A stretch of DNA of 11,435 bases from SKLM01 sp964450435 (lineage in GTDB: Bacteria > Chloroflexota > Anaerolineae > B4-G1). The DNA is taken from assembly GCA_964450435.1 (NCBI GenBank), contig CAYVCX010000079.1, forward strand, positions 1 through 11,435, written 5' to 3'. This document shows positions 5,986-11,435 of this stretch, one piece after another (position 1 is the stretch's first letter; each line of letters begins with the position of its first letter). The notes below the pieces were generated by a model. That model was not told the DNA's origin and searched no databases. It saw only the letters and a list, made by a program, of their open reading frames with translations. A program made the position numbers and the translations under genes.

Positions 5986-6370
5986 CAACGATGCGCTCCG
6001 CCCGTCTAGACAGGACGCATACTGGTCCACGGGATACGACGTCAGACGGGGCGATCCCCCAGAGGCCGCCGCCCCATCCGGTCGCTGCCGCCACGCCTGG
6101 GCCAGAACGCTCTGCTGGCTGGCAAGAATGTCGGTGCCCTGCTGACGCCGCAAGAATGTGCATCTTGCCCGCTGTCGCCTCCGCCAGACCCGGGAACGAA
6201 CCCGCCGCCGCTGACCGACGCCAGAGTCCCCAGGCTTTCACGGCTTACGTCTCCGCCGACGGGAGCGGGGCAAGCCGCCGGCAGAGCGTACGCTTAGCCC
6301 ACGACCGAGCCCTGTCTTGAGAGACCGAGAAACAGCACCAGCACTCCCCTTGGTTTCACCGTCAGGTCCG
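5986..6370. other. Gene-free stretch upstream of the hisS promoter
   Basis: I find no credible coding region in these 385 bases on either strand. Open frames lack ribosome binding sites and have low-complexity Ala/Arg/Pro composition. Structure seen: GCCAG/CTGGC (6101-6119); a direct repeat GCAAGAATGT at 6122-6131 and 6150-6159, the second copy forming a stem GCAAGA/TCTTGC (6150-6168); a nested stem CGGCTT/AAGCCG (6241-6277) enclosing CTCC/GGAG; and the 10-base palindrome AGCGTACGCT (6285-6294). No T-box signature was found despite the hisS context. A small RNA is possible but unsupported. Confidence 0.5.
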
Positions 6371-6375
6371 TTCAA

Positions 6376-6404
6376 CTGGCAAAACGCTGGAGCCGGACTA
6401 TAAT
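6376..6404 (+). promoter_or_regulatory. Predicted hisS promoter
   Basis: A perfect -10 box TATAAT (6399-6404) has a -35-like CTGGCA (6376-6381, 4 of 6) 17 bases upstream. The predicted start is near 6411, so a leader of about 105 bases precedes the GTG start at 6516. The leader contains a TGCCCTT / AAGGGGCA stem (6461-6480) with one bulged base. Confidence 0.6.
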
Positions 6405-6515
6405 GAGGTCACAATGTGCTTTGGGAGAAGCGGGGCCGTCGTATCTTCAAGTTACGGTCCTGCCCTTCACGCAAGGGGCATTCGCTCAGTCTTGCAGTCC
6501 TTGAAGGAGATATCT

Positions 6516-7781
6516 GTGCCTACCTATCAGCGACCACCTGGAACTCTCGACATCCTCCCAGCCGAACAGCCCTACTGGAGCCGAGTGCGGAGCCACGCAA
6601 GGCATCTCGCAGAACTGGCCGGCTTTGAGCGCCTGGACACGCCGATCTTTGAGGCGACCGAGGTCTTCGCCCGGGGCATCGGCCAGGGCACGGACGTGGT
6701 GGACAAAGAGATGTACACGTTTGTGGACAAGGGCGGGCGTGATCTCACACTGCGCCCTGAGTTCACCGCAGGCGTGGTGCGAGCGTACATTGAAAACGGG
6801 CTTCACGTCGAGGTGAAGCCGCAGAAGCTGTACTCCCTCGGCCCGACCTTTCGCTACGATCGCCCCCAAGCCGGCCGATACCGGCAGTTCACGCAGTTTA
6901 ACGCCGAAATCCTGGGCGAACAGGACCCCGTTGCTGATCTCGAGATAATGACTTTGGTGTGGGATCTCTACGCCGGGCTCGGCTTCCCCGACCTGGAGTT
7001 CCAACTGAACTCCACAGGTTGCCCGGATTGTCGACCGACCTACGTCGAGGCACTGAGATCGTATTACGAAGAACACACGCACCACATTTGTGAGGACTGC
7101 GACAGGCGACTGGAGCAGAGCCCCCTTCGCGTGCTCGACTGCAAGGCAGAAACATGTCAACCTGTCCTGGAACAGGCACCGCGCATCCTGGACTACCTGT
7201 GTGAAGAGTGTGCCGACGATTTCGCAAGCCTGCGGGAGTATCTGGAGTTGCTTGACCGACGGTATGTGCTCAACCACCGCCTGGTGCGGGGCCTCGACTA
7301 CTACACGAAGACCGTATTCGAGGTCTGGGCATCGGGCATCGGTGCTCAGAGCGCGCTGTGCGGTGGCGGACGTTACGACGGACTGGCGGAGCTCCTGGGC
7401 GGGCCAGAGACCCCGGGGGTTGGCGTGGGCGTGGGCCTGGAGCGCATCATCATCATGATGAAAGAGCTGGACGTGGAGCCCCCGGCGCCAAGGACGCCCG
7501 CGGTGTTCCTGGCCTATCTGGGCAAAGCTCCGAGAAGAAGGTCCCTGGGGTTGATGGATGAACTCCGGCGGGTGGGCGTGGGTGTCTACCTGGCTATGGG
7601 CCGCGATCGGGGGTTGAGAAGCCAGCTCCGTGAAGCTGACAAGCGCGCGGTTCGGTACACAGTCATCCTGGGAGAGAACGAGCTGGACAGTGGCATGGCG
7701 TCCGTGCGCGATATGAAATCCGGCCACCAGACGGCCGTGGATCTAGGCCTTCTGGTACCCTGGTTGAGAGAGCGCGTGTAG
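6516..7781 (+). CDS. hisS: Histidyl-tRNA synthetase
   Basis: This 421-residue class II synthetase charges tRNA-His with histidine in the cytosol. Visible landmarks: PPGTLDILP (7-15), the usual N-terminal motif; motif 2 TFRYDRPQAGRYRQF (111-125); the HisA motif LVRGLDYYTKTVFE (256-269) and HisB ALCGGGRYDGL (280-290); motif 3 GVGVGLERIII (303-313). The C-terminal anticodon-binding domain spans about 325-421. The insertion domain has four Cys pairs (C169/C172, C192/C195, C209/C214, C229/C232), probably metal-binding. After motif 2, the commonly seen His of RYRQFHQ is Thr126 here. I chose the GTG at 6516: AAGGAG (6504-6509) lies 6 bases upstream and homology begins there. An in-frame ATG at 6414 would add 34 residues unlike any HisRS. 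Confidence 0.95.
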   Translation: MPTYQRPPGTLDILPAEQPYWSRVRSHARHLAELAGFERLDTPIFEATEVFARGIGQGTDVVDKEMYTFVDKGGRDLTLRPEFTAGVVRAYIENGLHVEVKPQKLYSLGPTFRYDRPQAGRYRQFTQFNAEILGEQDPVADLEIMTLVWDLYAGLGFPDLEFQLNSTGCPDCRPTYVEALRSYYEEHTHHICEDCDRRLEQSPLRVLDCKAETCQPVLEQAPRILDYLCEECADDFASLREYLELLDRRYVLNHRLVRGLDYYTKTVFEVWASGIGAQSALCGGGRYDGLAELLGGPETPGVGVGVGLERIIIMMKELDVEPPAPRTPAVFLAYLGKAPRRRSLGLMDELRRVGVGVYLAMGRDRGLRSQLREADKRAVRYTVILGENELDSGMASVRDMKSGHQTAVDLGLLVPWLRERV

Positions 7782-7806
7782 GATGTGTCCCTGTAAAGTC
7801 GCCACG

Positions 7807-7845
7807 AGGCCCCGCTCGAGAGTCTGCTCAAGAGCGGGGCCTTTT
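7807..7845 (+). terminator. Intrinsic terminator of hisS
   Basis: AGGCCCCGCTC (7807-7817) pairs perfectly with GAGCGGGGCCT (7832-7842) over 11 bp with a 14-base loop, followed by TTTT (7842-7845). It begins 26 bases after the hisS stop. The run is short but the GC stem is strong. On the minus strand no U-run follows the stem, so it seems to serve hisS only; the convergent rpiR-type gene ends at 7929. Confidence 0.9.
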
Positions 7846-7928
7846 GGCCCGCCGCCACACCGTCTGGACCGTCGCTGAACTGACCGTCCTACCGGACGAG
7901 TCACCTATGTTCTGAATTCCGCTCGAGC

Positions 7929-8807
7929 TCAAAACTGCCGCCACAGGTCCTCAACCTCTACCTCCGACGCCCTTTCCTGCTGTTTTTCCAGCAGCTCACG
8001 GTAGCTGCCTCGCACCGCGTTCTTCATCGCATCAGCCTCTTCAGGATAGCGAACGGTGAAAGCGGCCACGACCGCCACGATCATGGCAGCCAAGCCTGTG
8101 AATGACGGAAGCCTCGTCTGAGTGGGTCCCGGGCAGACAATAGTCGTCTCAGCCTCGAGAGCAGCCGCTGCAACGGGGGATGCACTGAAGACAAACGTTG
8201 CCGCCCCATGCTCACGTGCAAAGTCAATGACTGTGGCCGTGTCCAGATCCATGCCGGTGAGGGAGAAACCTATCACCAAGTCGTCCTCGTCAACCTCCTT
8301 CAGGTTGGTCGCCGCCGCGACCGGATCGGTGAAGATTGCCACAGCCGGCAGTCCGATCTCTCGCAACGCACCGGCACAGAGTCCAGAGAGATTGGCACAT
8401 TGGCCCTGCCCGACGACCCAGACCTGTTCGGCGTCGAGTAACGCGGGCAACAGCAAACTGACTTGCTCTGTCAGCCGGTCTTGAGCCAGCTCGAGATTGT
8501 GCTTCTCATTGGCCAGTAGACCGCGGAACAGGTCAAGATCCTCAGGAGCATCCAGGTCCGTGCTGTAGGCCGCCTTCAAGTCCGTTCGGACGACTTGCTG
8601 GATCTCCTTGCTCAACTCACGGAAACCGCTGTAGCCAAGCTCTTGAGCGAAGCGCACCACCGTGGCAGCATCGACCTCCAGCCGATCGGCCAGCTCAGTC
8701 GCAGTCATAAATGCAGCGTCAAGCTCGTTGTTCTGGATGAAATCAGCGAGCTTCCGAAAACTCGGCGTCAGATCATCGTGTTTCTGTCGTATCTTCTCGC
8801 GGAACAT
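7929..8807 (-). CDS. MurR/RpiR family transcriptional regulator (HTH + SIS)
   Basis: This 292-residue DNA-binding regulator begins with an HTH_6 domain (about 1-75). The helix-turn-helix lies near 36-57 (TATELADRLEVDAATVVRFA), followed by GYSGFRELS (58-66), very typical of the family. A SIS domain (about 120-255) contains VVGQGQCA (131-138), FSLTGMDLDT (181-190, the usual SxSGxTxDT site with Leu-Thr in place of the usual residues) and FSASPVA (207-213). RpiR proteins usually sense phosphosugars and control sugar catabolism genes. Here the gene is divergent from a MoaD-like/AOR operon, not from sugar genes. I chose ATG 8807 because GGAGG lies 7 bases upstream; an in-frame ATG at 8825 is less well placed. 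The altered SIS motif may mean a different ligand. Confidence 0.9.
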   Translation of the reverse strand: MFREKIRQKHDDLTPSFRKLADFIQNNELDAAFMTATELADRLEVDAATVVRFAQELGYSGFRELSKEIQQVVRTDLKAAYSTDLDAPEDLDLFRGLLANEKHNLELAQDRLTEQVSLLLPALLDAEQVWVVGQGQCANLSGLCAGALREIGLPAVAIFTDPVAAATNLKEVDEDDLVIGFSLTGMDLDTATVIDFAREHGAATFVFSASPVAAAALEAETTIVCPGPTQTRLPSFTGLAAMIVAVVAAFTVRYPEEADAMKNAVRGSYRELLEKQQERASEVEVEDLWRQF

Positions 8808-8952
8808 CGTCTCACCTCCGTACACGCTGCGAGCCCAAGGGAGCCTCGACGGACTCCCCGCACTCCAACCCCACCCATCGGGACAACCGCGCCTTCAGTG
8901 TGTTGGACGCGGGCCGAGGAGCTGCGCTGGACATTCCTTGTAGATTGCGTCT

Positions 8953-8981
8953 ATTCTACCACCGGTATGCTTGAATTGCAA
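8953..8981 (-). promoter_or_regulatory. Predicted promoter of the RpiR-type gene
   Basis: On the minus strand TTGCAA (8981-8976, 4 of 6) and TAGAAT (8958-8953, 5 of 6) are 17 bases apart. Transcription would start near 8946, about 139 bases before the ATG at 8807. The half-site TGCTT occurs in the spacer (8968-8972) and also in the inverted repeat at 9042-9059. Confidence 0.5.
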
Positions 8982-9041
8982 ACGCGGCCCTGGATACGCT
9001 GTGTGGGGTCGTAGTCAGGACGAACTTCCGTCAAGGCCTGG

Positions 9042-9059
9042 AAAGCATTCACTTGCTTT
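9042..9059. promoter_or_regulatory. Candidate operator: AAAGCA-N6-TGCTTT inverted repeat
   Basis: AAAGCA (9042-9047) and TGCTTT (9054-9059) are perfect inverted arms separated by six bases, with a G-T pair possible outside. The right arm coincides with the -35 box (9053-9058) of the predicted promoter of the MoaD-like gene. The position suits repression by the divergently encoded RpiR-type regulator, but that link is inference. Confidence 0.4.
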
Positions 9060-9081
9060 TACCAGACGATTGTGCTACAAT
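9053..9081 (+). promoter_or_regulatory. Predicted promoter of the moaD-like / AOR operon
   Basis: TTGCTT (9053-9058, 4 of 6) and TACAAT (9076-9081, 5 of 6) are exactly 17 bases apart. Transcription would begin near 9088, leaving a leader of about 112 bases before ATG 9201. The -35 box is covered by the inverted repeat at 9042-9059. Confidence 0.6.
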
Positions 9082-9087
9082 TTGGCA

Positions 9088-9200
9088 GCATAAGGACCGG
9101 GATCGACACTGTAGGCCATCGAAGATCGGCAGTTCACACCGAGGGTCAGGCTGTCTGTTCATCTGGCACAATGGAACTGGAAGGGACAGGCAAGAAGCAG
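9088..9200 (+). promoter_or_regulatory. Leader of the moaD-like / AOR mRNA with a small hairpin
   Basis: GCCATC (9115-9120) pairs with GATcGGC (9124-9130, one bulged C) around a GAA triloop, and ACT/AGT (9108-9110 with 9131-9133) can extend it. A molybdenum- or tungsten-cofactor riboswitch is conceivable before such an operon, but I do not recognise the conserved core of the known Moco motif. Confidence 0.3.
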
Positions 9201-9485
9201 ATGCGTGTGCGGGTAGAGCTCTTTGGACTCTCCAGACTCCTGGCAGGAGAGAAGGAGATCGTGCTGGAGCTCGACCAAGGAGCCACCTTCCGGGACGCAG
9301 TGCGGACGTTGGTCGAGAAGTACCCCGAGATGATCGGCGACGTGGTCCAGGCAGATGGCGAAACGATGCAAGCCCCCAATATCCTCAACTTGGACGGGCG
9401 ACGTATGATACAGCCCCATCAGATGGACGAGGGACTCAGTGACGGCGACCGAATTATACTCATGTCTATGTCAGCAGGAGGTTAA
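9201..9485 (+). CDS. MoaD/ThiS-family sulfur carrier (small ubiquitin-like protein)
   Basis: This 94-residue beta-grasp protein ends in ...SAGG, the free diglycine that is adenylated and thiocarboxylated in MoaD/ThiS carriers, which donate sulfur to molybdopterin (or thiazole). MRVRVELFGLSRLLAG (1-16) is the first beta hairpin, and LSDGDRIILMSMSAGG (79-94) is the typical last strand. MoaD-like proteins commonly sit next to aldehyde ferredoxin oxidoreductase genes, where they probably serve tungstopterin synthesis; the next gene is such an oxidoreductase, 3 bases on. I chose ATG 9201 because the fold begins there. An in-frame ATG at 9171 would add ten residues; neither has a strong ribosome binding site. 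The Gly-Gly codons contain the Shine-Dalgarno sequence of the next gene. Confidence 0.85.
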   Translation: MRVRVELFGLSRLLAGEKEIVLELDQGATFRDAVRTLVEKYPEMIGDVVQADGETMQAPNILNLDGRRMIQPHQMDEGLSDGDRIILMSMSAGG

Positions 9486-9488
9486 CTG

Positions 9489-11378
9489 ATGCACGGCTAC
9501 AGCGGCAGAATTCTGCACATTGATCTGACCGACCGCAAGACGTGGGTCGAATCAAAACCTGAGGAGTGGTACAAGACGTACATCGGCGGGGTCTCGATGG
9601 CGTCCCGACTGTGCTGGGAGAACATCGAGCCGGGGTGCGACCCGCTATCGGCGGACAATCCGATCTGCATTGCCAACGGGCTTTTCGCTGGCACCCCCGT
9701 ACCCGTGGGCGGAAAATACGGCATGGCGTCGAAGTCCCCGTTGACCGGCTTCATCGGCGACAGCCTGTCCAGCAGCTGGTTTACGATTGCGCTAAAACGA
9801 GCTCGGTGGGACGGAATCGTCGTCCACGGAGCCAGCGAGAACTGGGTCAGGGTCTTCGTTGACGACGACAACGTGGAGTTCCGTGACGCCTCTGAGCTGG
9901 TCGGCCTGGGCACCACAGAGACGGAAGAGGCAATACGCGACGAAGTGGGTGATGACCAGGTCCGTTCGGCGGTCATCGGACCGGCCGGCGAGAACTTGTC
10001 GCGCATCGCCAACGTGAGCAACGACGGCCGGAAGGCAGGGCGTACGGGCCACGGGGCCGTGTGGGGTGCCAAGAAGCTGAAGGCTCTGTCTGTGCGGGGC
10101 ACGAACGGCGTACAGGTGGCTGATCCTGAGGCGCTGCTCCAGCTTTCCTACGACATCCTCCAGGCGGCCCAGGGTCCTCACACTCAGAAGTACCGCATCC
10201 TCGGTACCACGTCGAACGTGCTCAACATGAACAAGCTGGGATTGCTGCCGACCGAGAACTTCCAGGAAGGGGTATTCGACGATGCCGAGTTAGTCAGCGG
10301 CGAGTACCTCCACGAGCACTATAAGGCCAAGACCATCGCCTGTGCCCAGTGCCCTATCGCCTGCGAGCAGGTCGGGCACGTGAAAGAGGGGCCGTACGGC
10401 GAGGCTATGGGACACATCGAGTATGAGTCCCTCTTCGCCCTTTCCTCCAACTGCGGTGTGAACGATATGAGGGCCTCAATCAAGGCGATCGCCAACTGCA
10501 ACGAACTGGGCATGGATACGATGAGCACCGGAGTCACCATAAGCTGGGCGATGGAGTGTTACGACCGGGGCATCTTAACGGCGGAGGACTTCAAGTGCGA
10601 GCGGTACCCGGAGGGCTTCGAGGCCGAGTTCGGCAACGGTATGGCGATGGTCAGGTTGACCGAGATGATCGCCCATCGCGATGGGTATATGGGCGACCTG
10701 CTGGCGGAGGGCACGAAGCGGGCCAGCGCCAGACTGGACGAGGAACGAAGCACGGAAAGCTACAAGTGGGCCATGAACATTAAAGGGTTGGAGTCACCGG
10801 GCTACGACGCCCGGTCGCTCAAGACATTTGCTCTGGGGTTGGCGGTAGGAACGCGCGGCGGATGTCACAATCGCTCCGCGGCCTACGACCCCGACATCAA
10901 GGGCTGGGTGGATCGCTTCAGTGTAGACGAGACCCGGGGAGAGCTGGCCAAGAGCACCGAAGAATACGCAGCCGTGTACGATACGCTGCCCCTGTGCAAG
11001 TTCATCCGCCGCTGCTTTACCGGCAAAGCGGATCGTGAGGGCGCCTGGCCAGCCATCGCCAAGCTCATCAACGCGACCACCGGCTGGGACTTCGACTACG
11101 ATGCCGTAGATCTGATCGGCGAACGAGCCCACACAATCAAGAAAGCCTTCAACATCCGGGAGGGCTGGACCCGAGAGGACGACCATCTGCCCTACCGCTG
11201 GCAGCACGACGAGATGACGAAGGGAGCCTCGGCGGGACACGTCGTCACGGACGAGGAATTGGAGTACCTCAAGGACATCTATTACGAGGCCAAGGGGTGG
11301 ACCGAGGAGGGTCTGATTCCCGAGGAGAAGCTGGTCGAACTGGGGATGGCAGACGTCGCAGAAGAGATTGGTGTATAG
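9489..11378 (+). CDS. Aldehyde:ferredoxin oxidoreductase (tungsten/molybdopterin enzyme)
   Basis: This 629-residue cytosolic enzyme has the usual AOR length (600-620). AORs oxidise aldehydes to acids with ferredoxin as electron acceptor, or reverse this, using a tungsten bis-pterin and one [4Fe-4S] cluster. The cluster ligands are visible: CAQCPIAC (285-292: C285, C288, C292) and the fourth Cys in DTLPLC (498-503: C503), matching C288/C291/C295/C494 of Pyrococcus AOR. MHGYSGRILHIDL (1-13), ASKSPLTGFIGDS (80-92) and NELGMDTMSTG (338-348) are standard family segments. The N-terminal (1-210), middle and C-terminal domains are all present. AGGAGG (9476-9481) lies 7 bases before ATG 9489, inside the preceding gene's last codons, so translation is probably coupled. 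The substrate aldehyde is unknown, and tungsten versus molybdenum cannot be told from sequence. Confidence 0.93.
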   Translation: MHGYSGRILHIDLTDRKTWVESKPEEWYKTYIGGVSMASRLCWENIEPGCDPLSADNPICIANGLFAGTPVPVGGKYGMASKSPLTGFIGDSLSSSWFTIALKRARWDGIVVHGASENWVRVFVDDDNVEFRDASELVGLGTTETEEAIRDEVGDDQVRSAVIGPAGENLSRIANVSNDGRKAGRTGHGAVWGAKKLKALSVRGTNGVQVADPEALLQLSYDILQAAQGPHTQKYRILGTTSNVLNMNKLGLLPTENFQEGVFDDAELVSGEYLHEHYKAKTIACAQCPIACEQVGHVKEGPYGEAMGHIEYESLFALSSNCGVNDMRASIKAIANCNELGMDTMSTGVTISWAMECYDRGILTAEDFKCERYPEGFEAEFGNGMAMVRLTEMIAHRDGYMGDLLAEGTKRASARLDEERSTESYKWAMNIKGLESPGYDARSLKTFALGLAVGTRGGCHNRSAAYDPDIKGWVDRFSVDETRGELAKSTEEYAAVYDTLPLCKFIRRCFTGKADREGAWPAIAKLINATTGWDFDYDAVDLIGERAHTIKKAFNIREGWTREDDHLPYRWQHDEMTKGASAGHVVTDEELEYLKDIYYEAKGWTEEGLIPEEKLVELGMADVAEEIGV

Positions 11379-11392
11379 ACTAGGAGAATGCA

Positions 11393-11435
11393 ATGCCTCT
11401 TCCTTCAACTTCAAAGTACGAATACATAGCGTGCG
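11393..11435 (+). CDS. Start of a further gene, cut by the window edge
   Basis: AGGAG (11382-11386) lies 6 bases upstream of ATG 11393, and the frame stays open to the window end (MPLPSTSKYEYIAC...). It begins 14 bases after the AOR stop, so it is probably the third gene of the operon. Fourteen residues are too few to name it. A second ATG at 11388 gives only a 13-codon frame. Confidence 0.6.
   Translation, partial: MPLPSTSKYEYIAC

Noticed and set aside
5912..6241. Minus-strand frame between the efp and hisS promoters
   Set aside because: It has no ribosome binding site, a Gly/Ala/Arg-rich translation, and it reads across the efp promoter and palindrome.
5986..6515. T-box leader upstream of hisS
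   Set aside because: The T-box core sequence and specifier-loop features were looked for and not found.
6486..7727. Long antisense frame across hisS
   Set aside because: It lies entirely within hisS, whose product is unmistakable. The frame is a by-product of codon composition.
1..11435. tRNA, rRNA, tmRNA, SRP or RNase P RNA genes; CRISPR array; insertion sequence
   Set aside because: No diagnostic conserved segments, repeat-spacer pattern, or transposase motif were seen on either strand.

Overview
This is a GC-rich (about 60%) bacterial chromosomal window. Seven complete genes are recognisable (class II aldolase-family protein, RmlC-like epimerase, EGY1-type M50 protease, HAD phosphatase, EF-P, HisRS, RpiR regulator). 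There is also a MoaD-like/AOR pair, one Cys-rich gene I cannot name, and the first codons of another gene at the right edge. I see no insertion sequence, CRISPR array, tRNA or rRNA. The gene set and protein styles (long-form class II aldolase, R32-tipped EF-P, tungsten-type AOR with a MoaD-like partner, GTG-started HisRS with four Cys pairs) suggest an environmental Chloroflexota-like bacterium, probably anaerobic or facultative. That placement rests on recalled family resemblance, not on a search.

Layout. (1) Positions 1-1635: a good sigma70-type promoter, a hairpin-bearing leader and the aldolase-family gene, plus strand. (2) 1636-2219: a convergent gene-free stretch full of GC-rich hairpins, with a degenerate GAGATTCCTC...TCGGAATGA interspersed repeat. 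(3) 5703 down to 2220, minus strand: efp, an 8-Cys conserved-looking protein, a HAD phosphatase (overlapping the Cys-rich gene by 8 bases), the M50 membrane protease and the RmlC-like epimerase. One near-consensus promoter at 5943-5970 (minus) could drive all five. (4) 5704-6515: a long divergent region holding the efp promoter with a 12-bp-arm palindrome across its -35 box, then about 380 bases without an assignable gene, then the hisS promoter. (5) 6516-7845: hisS and a textbook intrinsic terminator. (6) 7929-8807, minus: an RpiR/SIS regulator, divergent from (7) 9201-11378, plus: a MoaD-like sulfur carrier and aldehyde:ferredoxin oxidoreductase, spaced 3 bases apart. Another start with a good ribosome binding site follows at 11393.

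Function. The window mixes translation (EF-P, HisRS), central or sugar-phosphate metabolism (aldolase, HAD, epimerase) and a tungsten/molybdenum pterin enzyme unit. The points most worth a second look are: the Cys-rich protein coupled to efp; the EF-P whose domain III GDT motif reads GGR; the palindrome over the efp promoter; the pairing of an RpiR regulator with an AOR operon and an inverted repeat on the AOR promoter; and the hairpin cluster in the convergent region.
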